Part shown: positions 18,045-26,940 of the stretch, one piece after another
How the letters are laid out: each line of letters opens with the position of its first letter
Numbering within the stretch: the stretch's first letter is position 1
DNA from: JAZKAR01 sp040389065
GTDB lineage: Bacteria > Pseudomonadota > Gammaproteobacteria > Burkholderiales > Casimicrobiaceae
Direction of reading: 5' to 3'
DNA: 64,000 nt
Assembly: GCA_040389065.1 (NCBI GenBank)
Contig: JAZKAR010000018.1
Span: 1 to 64,000, forward strand
Position numbers and translations under genes: made by a program
Notes under the pieces: generated by a model
Told to the model about the DNA's origin: nothing
The model's input: the letters and a program-made list of their open reading frames with translations, nothing else
Databases searched by the model: none

Positions 18045-18581
18045 CTAGGAATGCACTTCTCTTTTTTGGCCAGGTTGCGCTTGAGATAACTCTTTCTCTA
18101 TCCAGGCTATTAAACGCTTACGAGGAGGCTCACCTAAAGATGTTTCTACCCAACGCCCTGATGGATCAATCCATGCGACTGTAGGCGTTGCTCTAACATC
18201 ACCGTAGGCTTTTGCAATAGAACCATCTGCATCATAAATAACAGGAAATGGTAACTGCCGCTCTATCGTAAATGTTTTTACAAAATCAGGATCATCATAG
18301 GCCATAGCAACCGATACGATAGTGAGGCCTTTATCTGCATACTTACGATGAATATCGACCCAATTTGGCATCTCTCGAACGCAACCTGGACAACTAGTTG
18401 CCCAAAAATTAATGAGAATCGGTTTTCCTTTTAAGGTTTTTAATGAAATTACCTTACCATTTAAATCTTGGGCAGAAAAAACAGGCGCTTTTGGTGCTGG
18501 TTGAGAAAATAAAAAAACCGCCCCGCCTAAAACCGCTCCTAAGACTCCCCCTATCAGCCACTTCACTTGTGTTTGTGTCAT
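18045..18581 (-). CDS. TlpA-like thioredoxin-fold protein
   Basis: 178 residues with a single N-terminal anchor (about aa 8-26), so the thioredoxin domain faces the periplasm. The redox motif is CPGC in NFWATSCPGCVREMPNW, and the cis-proline segment is ATPTVAWIDPSG, both typical of the TlpA/ResA/DsbE group. These proteins reduce disulfides in the envelope, for example in cytochrome c maturation or copper-site assembly. No cytochrome c genes lie beside it, so the target is unknown. It is on the minus strand between Lnt and the M48 peptidase and separated from both by more than 100 bp. Confidence 0.88.
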   Translation of the reverse strand: MTQTQVKWLIGGVLGAVLGGAVFLFSQPAPKAPVFSAQDLNGKVISLKTLKGKPILINFWATSCPGCVREMPNWVDIHRKYADKGLTIVSVAMAYDDPDFVKTFTIERQLPFPVIYDADGSIAKAYGDVRATPTVAWIDPSGRWVETSLGEPPRKRLIAWIEKELSQAQPGQKREVHS

Positions 18582-18615
18582 TTATTTTTACTACACTTTC
18601 CCTATTAAGATTGAT

Positions 18616-18697
18616 GCAAAATTGTTCTAATTATAATGTTATGCGACCTTAACATTTATCTTAAAACAATATACTTTGAACCTTAGAACAATTTTGC
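18616..18697. repeat. Inverted repeat, perfect 15-bp arms
   Basis: GCAAAATTGTTCTAA at 18616-18630 is matched exactly in reverse complement at 18683-18697, separated by 52 bp. It lies upstream of the TlpA-like gene and is adjacent to a family A repeat. It could be another short transposable element or a large hairpin in the leader. Confidence 0.75.
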
Positions 18698-18721
18698 GTA
18701 AGCCTTTTATCCTTTATTTAT

Positions 18722-18849
18722 TGAAGTTACGCAGTTGGTTCTCTCTGCGTGGGACGCCCCGCGTTATAGCAACTTGCCGTACTGTGTGTACTATCTGAGT
18801 TGCTATGCGAGGCATCCATCCTTTGATAGAATCTAACTGCGTAACTTCT
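18722..18849. repeat. Palindromic repeat family A, copy 2
   Basis: Begins GAAGTTACGCAGTTGGTTCT and ends ATCTAACTGCGTAACTTCTA, with the same core as the copy near 16431. It directly follows the stop codon of lnt, where the hairpin could act as a transcript end. Confidence 0.85.
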
Positions 18850-18856
18850 AATTTAA

Positions 18857-20401
18857 TTATTTTCTTAGGTTTTTTACCATAGATAGTATCCATGCTATCG
18901 CTATGCTGAAACTACATAACAATAAGACCATTCGCTCTCCATAGCGCATAAAGGGTGTTACCCCTTGGTAACCTACAACCTCGCCTTCTAAAATATCTTC
19001 GCTAAAAGGCTTAAGCTTTTGCCTAATATTGCCCTTTTCATCAATAATTGCTGTTCCAGCTGTATTATTTGAGCGAACCATAAACTTTGCTGATTCTATA
19101 CTACGCATTTGAGCAATTTGTAAATGCTGATCTATCGCGACCCCGCTTCCAAACCAGGCATCATTACTTATATTTAAAAGTACATTCGCTTGCAGTGCGT
19201 TTCCTCTAAATAATCGAGAGAATCCATCTTCATAACATATACTGGGCGCAAATGTTATTTCATTCAGTCTTAATATCAACGGATCATCTATACCGCGCTT
19301 AAATGCAGATAACGGCATATTCCACCAGCGATCTAAAAAGCCTAGCCATTGCATACCGGGAATAAACTCACCAAAGGGAACAAGATGGCGTTTATGGTAA
19401 ACTTGATCAGCAGCATATTTACCATACAACCATATACTATTGTAATACTGATGGCGTCCTTCTACTCGATCTACCAAGCCTAATAAAACTGTTCTATCTC
19501 CTAACTTATAAACCTCACTTAGCTCATCAACCCATTGCTGAGGCAATTGCTCACGCAATACAGGCAAGGCTGTTTCAGGAACAATAACAATTTTTCCCTT
19601 GGCCTCATTCAACAGCCGGGTGTAACGCTTAAAAATATCGTATTGCCACTGTTCATTCCATTTATTTTCTTGGGCTACATTTCCTTGTATTAAGCTTACA
19701 TTCATCTTTTGATTCGGAAACGTCCAAGTGTGAACTAAGAACCACTTTCCACTTATCATAATAAGCGCTAACACGAATAGCCATTGGAAAAAACCTTTTC
19801 GCCACTTTAGGTTATCAACCCTTAAACACAATACTCCTAACCCTCCTGCTAGCACTACCAACCAAAAGGAAACCCCGTATACACCGATCAATCGCGCCCA
19901 GCCTGCTATTGGAGTAACTCCCGCCTGACTATATCCTAACGTTAGCCAGTTGAACCCTAAATACCCTTCTCCTCTTAGCCATTCAGACGCTACCCATAAT
20001 GCTGGGAATATAAAGCTCCAAAGCAAAAAAGAATGACCTTTTCTTGATAGAGGGGCTTTATCCCCATAGCGATTAAGTAAAGCTTTCATCGTGCCTGCAA
20101 CGCATGCCGGATAAAAACTTAAATAAATTGCAAATAGGGCATGCATAATTACCCCCAAGCCCCATGGCATTCCGCCCACAGTATGAACAGTGGTATAAAC
20201 CCATTGCACGCCCAAGCCAAAATAACCTAGGCCCCAACAAAAACCTATTAACGATGCTGACCGCCAGGACGATGCTTGCTCAATTAAAAATACCCATACA
20301 GCTAAACTGATGAGTGGCATAAAAGCTAAATTAAAAGGGGCAAACGATAAGACTGTTGCGCTTCCTAAGATCACTGCAGCGGCTCGCCTCCAATGTTTCA
20401 T
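18857..20401 (-). CDS. lnt: Apolipoprotein N-acyltransferase
   Basis: 514 residues, the usual length for Lnt, which adds the third acyl chain to lipoproteins in the inner membrane. About six membrane helices occupy aa 8-220. The carbon-nitrogen hydrolase domain follows, with catalytic Glu in VPETALPVL, Lys in YHKRHLVPFGEF and Cys in PSICYEDGF. A last helix near aa 488-508 anchors the C-terminus. The periplasmic domain ends with RYGERMVLL. It is monocistronic as far as visible; the next gene upstream is about 270 bp away and separated by a family B repeat. All catalytic residues are kept, so it should be active. Confidence 0.96.
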   Translation of the reverse strand: MKHWRRAAAVILGSATVLSFAPFNLAFMPLISLAVWVFLIEQASSWRSASLIGFCWGLGYFGLGVQWVYTTVHTVGGMPWGLGVIMHALFAIYLSFYPACVAGTMKALLNRYGDKAPLSRKGHSFLLWSFIFPALWVASEWLRGEGYLGFNWLTLGYSQAGVTPIAGWARLIGVYGVSFWLVVLAGGLGVLCLRVDNLKWRKGFFQWLFVLALIMISGKWFLVHTWTFPNQKMNVSLIQGNVAQENKWNEQWQYDIFKRYTRLLNEAKGKIVIVPETALPVLREQLPQQWVDELSEVYKLGDRTVLLGLVDRVEGRHQYYNSIWLYGKYAADQVYHKRHLVPFGEFIPGMQWLGFLDRWWNMPLSAFKRGIDDPLILRLNEITFAPSICYEDGFSRLFRGNALQANVLLNISNDAWFGSGVAIDQHLQIAQMRSIESAKFMVRSNNTAGTAIIDEKGNIRQKLKPFSEDILEGEVVGYQGVTPFMRYGERMVLLLCSFSIAIAWILSMVKNLRK

Positions 20402-20492
20402 TTTATGCCCTAGTCTTTAAAGTTGGTGCCTACCTCATCTAGCGTGTGCTTTCACAATCTATGACTAAAGTAGGTTTATCGATAGGAGGAGT

Positions 20493-20670
20493 TAGCGTTT
20501 TGTCACATCTAAAAACGGGGGTAGAACGCAATAAATTTTCCTGTATGACAAGGCGCGAAGAGGCGTCATAGCCTTCGGGGCGGCCTCCCGCCTATGGCAA
20601 TGATAAGCAACGCTGACAGCCAAGAAAATCTGCGGGTTATATGCTCATTTTTAGGTGTGATAAAGCACTA
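20493..20670. repeat. Terminal-inverted-repeat element family B, full copy
   Basis: About 178 bp. The left end (GTTTTGTCACATCTAAAAAC, then ATTTTCCTG) and the right end (read inward: TAGTGCTTTATCACACCTA, then GATTTTCTTGG) are imperfect inverted repeats of roughly 50 bp. A related truncated copy overlaps the end of ackA (33409-33525). Tetranucleotides CTAG or TTAG adjoin the ends, which suggests a target duplication of the YTAR type. No coding capacity. Confidence 0.7.
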
Positions 20671-20671
20671 G

Positions 20672-21829
20672 CTATACAAATAATAATTCATCATCAGGAA
20701 TAGCTTCTGGTTTAAATAGCCATGTTAACCCTGTTTCTGGCTCTTTATCTGCATAAACCTTTTGTAATATTCTTAGATTACTTACCTGGCACTCTTGTAC
20801 TAATGTTTCTATCATTCTCTGCACATCAACAACTCGATCATCAGGAAACAATGGGCAACGAAAACCTTGAGCATCTTTAGTAGAAAATTCTGAACTAATA
20901 CTTACACGAATTTCACCTCCACCTGATTCCATCAGATGAGAAGATAAAACAATGCTTGGTTCCCCAAATTTAGTACGGCACTCTCGAATTGCATTACTCA
21001 TAAAAAGCTGTAAACTTACTTCGCGCTGTAAGCGCCTTCCCCCTTGCACCGCCAACAACAAAGATTTTGGCGCTCTTGGCAGAGCAAGTGTCGTGGCTCC
21101 TGGCATTCCTAACTGCTGACTTAAACATTCAGTTAAGGGCATTCCCCATGTCTCTACTTTTGCACCTTCCTGCCATTGGGTTTTTGCACTTACGAGAGTA
21201 GCACCCACCATAAATCGTAAAAAAACCTGCTCTTGATTGAGAATTGAAATATTTATATCTTGAGGAGGCACCTTCTGCAATGATGCCAAACCTTCAAAAT
21301 TGGTTTGTTGTAACTGCATCCAGGCGCCCCATGCCTCGCCTGAAATGGTGTCAGCACCACATAAAGCGTTTGAAAGCCCCCATTGCTCTGCGTTACCTAA
21401 TACCTGTTTGTCTCGAAGAATGGCTTCAACCTTATCACGCTCACGTAATACCGCTCTTAAACTAAGCACTCTTTCTGCGCCTGCCACTATGATGACAGGC
21501 AATGCAAAAAATCTTAAGCCTACGTTATTTTCATGTGGCGGCTGAACTTCCCATTGCTGCAACAATCGTACTAATGTACGCGCGCTTTCATTTGAGGGTG
21601 CAGAGTTTAATAATACATCTGGGTTCAACATCACTTTTTGGGCGCACAGTTCACTGAAAATGGCATAAGTTTTTTCAGCGTAAAGATCTTTTTCAGCTTG
21701 TGTAGGCGCAGTAATATAATTTTCGACCAGTTTCCAAAGGGAAATTTCACTCATCGTCACTAAATTACTCTGTTTATTTGCCCACTTGCGCGGATCTGGT
21801 AGCATCATATACTGCATTATTACTCTCAT
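20672..21829 (-). CDS. Unrecognised 385-residue protein
   Basis: I do not recognise the family. The protein is soluble-looking, without signal peptide or membrane segments. It has a Cys-containing N-terminal half, an Arg/Lys/Glu-rich helical patch (LRAVLRERDKVEAILRDKQ) and a C-terminal half with ISSEFSTKDAQGFRCPLFPDD. Several Met codons lie near the start (positions 1, 5, 8, 9 and 26), so the true start is uncertain. It is alone on the minus strand, its stop codon abuts a family B repeat, and divergently placed tRNA genes lie upstream. Base composition looks like its neighbours, which argues against a recent import. Coding status is well supported by the length of the frame, but the function is unknown. 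Confidence 0.7.
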   Translation of the reverse strand: MRVIMQYMMLPDPRKWANKQSNLVTMSEISLWKLVENYITAPTQAEKDLYAEKTYAIFSELCAQKVMLNPDVLLNSAPSNESARTLVRLLQQWEVQPPHENNVGLRFFALPVIIVAGAERVLSLRAVLRERDKVEAILRDKQVLGNAEQWGLSNALCGADTISGEAWGAWMQLQQTNFEGLASLQKVPPQDINISILNQEQVFLRFMVGATLVSAKTQWQEGAKVETWGMPLTECLSQQLGMPGATTLALPRAPKSLLLAVQGGRRLQREVSLQLFMSNAIRECRTKFGEPSIVLSSHLMESGGGEIRVSISSEFSTKDAQGFRCPLFPDDRVVDVQRMIETLVQECQVSNLRILQKVYADKEPETGLTWLFKPEAIPDDELLFV

Positions 21830-22036
21830 TATTTAACGTAGAATTTGCATGAAAGGATAATAACCCTTTATACTGCTAGTCGTCATGTAGAAAGGTCTTA
21901 CACCTTATATTTTTAGCATGATAATTTTAGTAAACTCTTTATAAAAGCCGGTATGGGTTAAAAAACGTGTTTTACTAAAATAGTTGAGTAGTTAAAATAG
22001 TAAGTGCTATAAGCATAGTCTTAAGCTCAGTTCTTA

Positions 22037-22114
<78 letters not shown>

Positions 22115-22136
22115 CTACCACCGTGTTGTTTCCCCC

Positions 22137-22226
<90 letters not shown>

Positions 22227-22293
22227 TTTTCTTACAGAAGTCTCCTTTCTGTAGCCTTCATTAAAAGTTCAATGTTGAGTACGCACTAAGCCT

Positions 22294-24135
22294 ATGTTCT
22301 CTTCCTCTCTTACTGCCCAAGCCCTTCACGTTTTGCAAACTGTTTTTGGGTATCCAGCTTTTAGAGGACAGCAAGCAGATATCATAGAGCTTGTTGCAAG
22401 CGGTAATGATGCATTGGTGCTTATGCCTACCGGTGGAGGTAAATCGCTTTGTTATCAAATACCCGCTCTTTTACGCGAAGGTATTGGCGTTGTTATCTCT
22501 CCCTTAATTGCCCTTATGCAAGATCAGGTAAGCGCCCTTGAGGAAGTTGGAGTACGCGCTGCTTTTCTGAACTCTAGCCAAACGGCTCAAGCCTCTGCCC
22601 GTATTGAACGCCAAGTACGGCAAGGTGAACTCGATATATTGTATATCGCGCCTGAACGCTTAATGATGCCTAGGTGCCTGGAGCTATTAGAATCTTCTAG
22701 ATTAGCGCTTTTCGCAATTGATGAAGCCCATTGCGTATCACAGTGGGGGCATGATTTTCGACCTGAGTATATTCAGCTTTCTATTCTGCATGAAAAGTTT
22801 CCCTCTGTTCCTCGCATTGCTCTTACTGCTACGGCTGATCCGATTACACACGCTGAGATTGCTAAACGTCTCAAGCTAGAAAACGCGCAACATTTTATTT
22901 CATCTTTTGATCGCCCCAATATTAGCTATCACATTGTTGATAAAGACAATGGACGCAAACAGCTTTTTGATTTTATTAAAAATGAGCATTTAAATGAATC
23001 GGGAATTGTTTATTGTTTATCGCGTAAAAAAGTTGAAGAAACCGCAGAATTTTTATCTAAACAAGGTTTAACCGCTCTGGCTTATCATGCAGGAATGGAT
23101 AATACCCAACGTGCTGCAAATCAAGCACGTTTTCTGCGTGAAGAAAATATCATCATGGTCGCTACCATCGCATTTGGTATGGGCATCGATAAGCCTGATG
23201 TACGCTTTGTGGCGCATTTAGACATGCCTAAAAGTATAGAAGGATATTATCAGGAAACCGGAAGAGCAGGACGCGATGGAAACAAAGCTACGGCATGGAT
23301 GGTTTACGGTTTACAAGATGTAGTACAGCAACGCCGCTTAATTGACCTATCTGAAGCTGACATAGCGTTTAAGCGCGTACAAACAGCCAAGCTTGATGCC
23401 ATGCTCGGCTTATGTGAAACGCTGGCTTGCCGCCGTGTACGACTATTGGAATATTTTGGACAAAATGCCTCACCATGCGGCAATTGCGACAATTGTATTA
23501 CCCCTCCTCAATCGTTTGACGGCACTGTTTTAGTTCAAAAATTGCTTTCTGCTATTTATCGAGTGCAACAGCGCTTTGGTGCTGGGCATGTTATAGATAT
23601 GCTTAAAGGGGTTCGCTCAGAAAAAATTCAACAGTGGCATCATGATCAGCTTTCTACTTTTGGTATTGGTGTTGATCAGAGCGAGGCTGAATGGCGTGCT
23701 ATTTTGCGTCAATGTATTGCATTAGGGCTGGTATCAATTGATCATGATGCTTTCAGTGCGTTAAAGCTTACCGATCGCGCCCGATCTGCCTTAAGAGGCG
23801 AAAACCCTATCCAATTACGCCATTACCAAAAACCTATTAAAACTAAAACGCGTGATAAAGATAAAGCCCGTAAACAATTTAATGAGTCTATTGATGCTGA
23901 TTTTTCAGTCGCTGAAAAAAACTTATTTATGGAATTACGCGAGTGGCGCCGCCAGGTAGCTTATGAGCATAATGTACCAGCATATGTTATTTTTCATGAT
24001 GCTACCTTGCGTGAGTTAGCAAAAGCCCAGCCCACTTCACTAGCTGAATTAAGCAATATCAGTGGATTAGGAAAAAGAAAATTAGACTCTTATGGCGAAG
24101 ATCTTATTAAGCTTATAAATGAACATATAGAGTAA
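22294..24135 (+). CDS. recQ: ATP-dependent DNA helicase RecQ
   Basis: 613 residues, the usual bacterial RecQ length. The 3'-5' helicase domains come first: Walker A MPTGGGKSLCYQ, DEAHCVSQWGHDFRPEY, TATADP, then motif VI QETGRAGRDG. The zinc-binding RQC region follows, with Cys residues in LACRRVRLLEYFG and CGNCDNC. The C-terminal HRDC domain is seen around aa 530-605. RecQ unwinds recombination intermediates in the RecF pathway and at stalled forks. It begins 67 bp after tRNA-Ser and is followed by a bidirectional terminator. Confidence 0.97.
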   Translation: MFSSSLTAQALHVLQTVFGYPAFRGQQADIIELVASGNDALVLMPTGGGKSLCYQIPALLREGIGVVISPLIALMQDQVSALEEVGVRAAFLNSSQTAQASARIERQVRQGELDILYIAPERLMMPRCLELLESSRLALFAIDEAHCVSQWGHDFRPEYIQLSILHEKFPSVPRIALTATADPITHAEIAKRLKLENAQHFISSFDRPNISYHIVDKDNGRKQLFDFIKNEHLNESGIVYCLSRKKVEETAEFLSKQGLTALAYHAGMDNTQRAANQARFLREENIIMVATIAFGMGIDKPDVRFVAHLDMPKSIEGYYQETGRAGRDGNKATAWMVYGLQDVVQQRRLIDLSEADIAFKRVQTAKLDAMLGLCETLACRRVRLLEYFGQNASPCGNCDNCITPPQSFDGTVLVQKLLSAIYRVQQRFGAGHVIDMLKGVRSEKIQQWHHDQLSTFGIGVDQSEAEWRAILRQCIALGLVSIDHDAFSALKLTDRARSALRGENPIQLRHYQKPIKTKTRDKDKARKQFNESIDADFSVAEKNLFMELREWRRQVAYEHNVPAYVIFHDATLRELAKAQPTSLAELSNISGLGKRKLDSYGEDLIKLINEHIE

Positions 24136-24177
24136 ATAAACTTACTCGCCGCAGAGAAGCAAAGTATTCACTGCATT

Positions 24178-24285
24178 ATGATAGCCACGCTTCGCGGCTT
24201 ACCTTTGTTTTACAGTACCGAAGGCACTACCAATTACGACCGCATCAAACTGCGAGGAATGAAACCTGAAGCGATTAAAAAATAA
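24178..24285 (+). pseudogene. Short unidentified fragment (35 codons)
   Basis: A 35-codon frame after recQ reads FYSTEGTTNYDRIKLRGMKPEAIKK at its end, which looks protein-like rather than random. It has no clear start context and ends inside the terminator region. It could be the tail of a decayed gene or a mobile-element remnant, but I cannot name a family. Confidence 0.25.
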
Positions 24286-24322
24286 AAAAAGGGAAAAGCC
24301 GTTGAGCTTTCCCCCTTTTTTT
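24284..24322. terminator. Bidirectional terminator between recQ and the PRC-barrel gene
   Basis: AAAAAAAGGGAAAAGC, a six-base loop, then GCTTTCCCCCTTTTTTT. It has an A-run on one side and a T-run on the other, between two convergent genes. Confidence 0.8.
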
Positions 24323-24343
24323 ACACCCACCTAAATTTAACAA

Positions 24344-24841
24344 TTAGATAAGAGTAGATCTATTTGCAGCAGTTGCTACTCCGGCTCCTTGCGGAATATT
24401 ACTGGTGGCAGCAGCAGTAACATTATCATAGGTTTCATCAGCAAATGGCTTGGTACCATAATAGTTATGGATTTCATTTTCCCATGTTTTATCAGCCATA
24501 TTAGGCCAATTATCTTTATCAAACCCTGGGGCATTTTCTAAACGTTCTTTTTCGATATTCAAAACGAAACGTTTATTTTCATAATCTAGCTTTAATGCAT
24601 TCCATGGCACAGCAAACAACTTTTCGCCTAATCCTAAAAAGCCACCAAATGATAATACTGCGTAGCTTATTCTTCCAGTTCTTACATCAATCATAATTTC
24701 TTTGATGTCGCCTAAATCTTCTTCATATTGGTTGTATACATCATCACCAATTAATGTATCGGCTCCCATCAAACGAGGCTCAGAAGTTGCTGTATCATAA
24801 TTTTTATACATACCGTATGTATCACGATCTAAATAACTCAT
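24344..24841 (-). CDS. PRC-barrel domain protein
   Basis: 165 residues. The PRC-barrel core covers about aa 25-100: MGADTLIGDDVYNQYEEDLGDIKEIMID, YAVLSFGGFLGLGEKLFAVPW and ALKLDYENKRFVLNI. PRC-barrel proteins of this type in Proteobacteria are small, often stress-related and of unknown function. The region after aa 110 is acidic and low-complexity. The start codon is preceded by AAGGAGAT on the coding strand, a strong ribosome binding site. A long AT-rich region upstream (24842-25505) separates it from the divergent cyd operon. Confidence 0.85.
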   Translation of the reverse strand: MSYLDRDTYGMYKNYDTATSEPRLMGADTLIGDDVYNQYEEDLGDIKEIMIDVRTGRISYAVLSFGGFLGLGEKLFAVPWNALKLDYENKRFVLNIEKERLENAPGFDKDNWPNMADKTWENEIHNYYGTKPFADETYDNVTAAATSNIPQGAGVATAANRSTLI

Positions 24842-25505
24842 GGGTATCTCCTTGATTATGGACAGCTTTGAGGGAAAAACTACTTTTTATCGACTTTAAA
24901 ATTCAACCCTATTTATAATTACTTTTCAGGTAATTTTTTAGCGAAAACATGTTTAACAGCTTTAGTTTACTTTTTGAATAAATCAGTTATTTAAAGTATT
25001 AATAATCAAGTTTTAAATAACTTAATTTATTCTATTCGTTTACATAAACGCAAATTAGATTTTATTTAATTATTCCTGCTCTTTTATTATACATAAATAA
25101 TCCAAATAAAAAAACCTAATTTTCTTATATTTTTTTAGTCGCTTTCATTATATAGATATTCAAATTTTATTCTTTAGATAATACATTTAGCTTTAAAAGT
25201 TTTGTAATTAAAAATTAAACATTTATATAATTTTAATAAATACTTTTATACTCTAAAATATCTACATACTTTTTCGATAAGCACTTACATCAATCATCAC
25301 TAAAATGTTAGCTATAAACACGCAAATGAAGCCTCCCCCTCTAGCTTTCTCCTTAGCGCTTAGTAAATAATTGTCTTATGTATATCTGTACTCTAGGTAG
25401 CTTAGGTATACTCTAGGTTGCACAAGTCACCCTTGATTCGATATGAATCATTTTTTATATCGCTAAAGTCTTATAGGCCTCATCGCAAAGTAAAGAGGAA
25501 AGCGT
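24842..25505. other. Intergenic region between divergent genes, 664 bp
   Basis: Extremely AT-rich, with no coding frame. It must hold the promoters of the PRC-barrel gene and of the cyd operon. Near its right end are a direct repeat of TACTCTAGGT (near 25389 and 25409) and a perfect palindrome at 25434-25450. Confidence 0.5.
25434..25450. promoter_or_regulatory. Palindrome TGATTC-GATAT-GAATCA upstream of cydA
   Basis: Six-base arms with a five-base spacer, 55 bp before the cydA start, a position suited to an operator. The half-sites resemble FNR/CRP-type TGAT halves, but the spacing does not fit the TTGAT-N4-ATCAA consensus, so the regulator is unknown. Confidence 0.35.
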
Positions 25506-26930
25506 ATGTTCGAAGGCATTGATGTATTCATACTTGCACGTTTTCAATTTGCATTCACGATGGCCTTCCATATTATTTTTCCTGCTTTTTCTATTGGCCT
25601 GGCTAGCTATCTCGCCGTTTTAGAAGGCTTGTGGTTAGCTACGAACAAAGAAGTTTATCTAAATTTATTTAAATATTGGATGAAAATTTTTGCGATTGCT
25701 TTTGGAATGGGTGTTGTTTCGGGCATTGTTATGTCGTACCAGTTTGGCACGAATTGGTCAGTTTTCTCAGATAAAACTGGGCCTGTTTTAGGGCCTCTAA
25801 TGGCTTACGAAGTACTCTCAGCTTTTTTCTTGGAAGCAGGCTTCCTCGGGGTAATGCTATTTGGCATGAAACGAGTAGGCAAAGCGCTTCATTTTTGCGC
25901 CACCTTAGCAGTTGCTGTCGGTACTTTATTTTCTGCCTTCTGGATATTAGTGGTAAATAGCTGGATGCAAACACCAGCAGGCTATTCAATAAACAAAGTA
26001 GGGCAATTTGTTCCCGAAAACTGGTTACATATTATTTTTAATCCTTCGTTTCCTTATCGTTTTCTTCACATGACTATCGCAGCCTACTTAACTACAGCTT
26101 TAGTAGTAGGTAGTGTTGGCGCCTTTCATCTTTTACGCACACCCAACAATAAAGGTGCTCGCGTTATGTTTTCAATGGCGATGTGGATGGCAGCTATCGT
26201 TGCTCCTCTTCAATTACTAGTAGGTGATCAGCATGGGTTAAATACCTTACACCATCAGCCTGCTAAGGTTATGGCAATGGAAGGGCATTTTGAAAGTCAC
26301 CCGAAGGGCGCACCGCTAATTTTATTTGGACTGCCCGATCAACAGGCAGGCACTATTCGCTATGCTGTGCAAATTCCTCAATTATCTTCGTTGATTCTCA
26401 AACATGATCGAAATGCCCCTCTTTTAGGTTTAAATACGTTACCTAAAAGCGAATGGCCTTCCGTTCCTATTCTTTTTTGGTCTTTCCGTATTATGGTGGG
26501 ATTAGGAATGTTGATGATCGGGCTTGGACTATGCAGTCTATTCGCTCGTTTTCGTCATCGCCTATATGATTCCAGCTGGCTTCATCGCTATGCTTTAGCA
26601 ATGGGGCCAGCAGGTTTTCTGGCTGTTTTGGCAGGCTGGATAACGACCGAAGTAGGAAGGCAACCATATACTGTTTATGGAGTACTTCGAACCGCTGATT
26701 CGCTTTCTCCAATTAAAATAGCCGCTGTAAGTACATCACTCATTGCGTTTATAGCCGTGTATTTTTTAGTGTTTTCGATGGGAATTCTTTATATTTTGCA
26801 GCTTATGCAAAAACCTCCCCTTGTTCACGAACCTGACTTACAAGATGACAGTTTGCCATTACGCGCAGCCGGTATTACACCAGCCGCACAGGTGGAGGCA
26901 TCTCACCCTCATTTAGGCCCCAAACGATAA
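25506..26930 (+). CDS. cydA: Cytochrome bd quinol oxidase subunit I
   Basis: 474 residues, multispanning. The N-terminus has the family pattern LARFQFAFTMAFHIIFPAF with the b595 haem ligand His, then GVVSGIVMSYQFGTNW, and GDQHG at the start of the Q-loop. GWITTEVGRQPYTVYGVLRT is the conserved C-terminal quinol/haem region. The Q-loop is of the short type, as in the cyanide-insensitive (CIO) branch rather than E. coli CydA (522 aa). The enzyme oxidises quinol and reduces oxygen with high affinity in the inner membrane. Start is preceded by AAAGAGGAAAG. It is followed after 10 bp by cydB. Regulation by a palindrome upstream is possible. Confidence 0.96.
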   Translation: MFEGIDVFILARFQFAFTMAFHIIFPAFSIGLASYLAVLEGLWLATNKEVYLNLFKYWMKIFAIAFGMGVVSGIVMSYQFGTNWSVFSDKTGPVLGPLMAYEVLSAFFLEAGFLGVMLFGMKRVGKALHFCATLAVAVGTLFSAFWILVVNSWMQTPAGYSINKVGQFVPENWLHIIFNPSFPYRFLHMTIAAYLTTALVVGSVGAFHLLRTPNNKGARVMFSMAMWMAAIVAPLQLLVGDQHGLNTLHHQPAKVMAMEGHFESHPKGAPLILFGLPDQQAGTIRYAVQIPQLSSLILKHDRNAPLLGLNTLPKSEWPSVPILFWSFRIMVGLGMLMIGLGLCSLFARFRHRLYDSSWLHRYALAMGPAGFLAVLAGWITTEVGRQPYTVYGVLRTADSLSPIKIAAVSTSLIAFIAVYFLVFSMGILYILQLMQKPPLVHEPDLQDDSLPLRAAGITPAAQVEASHPHLGPKR

Positions 26931-26940
26931 GGAACGTGTT

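Noticed and set aside
25434..25450. FNR box upstream of cydA
   Set aside because: The half-sites are too far apart for the TTGAT-N4-ATCAA spacing, so it is kept only as an unnamed palindrome.
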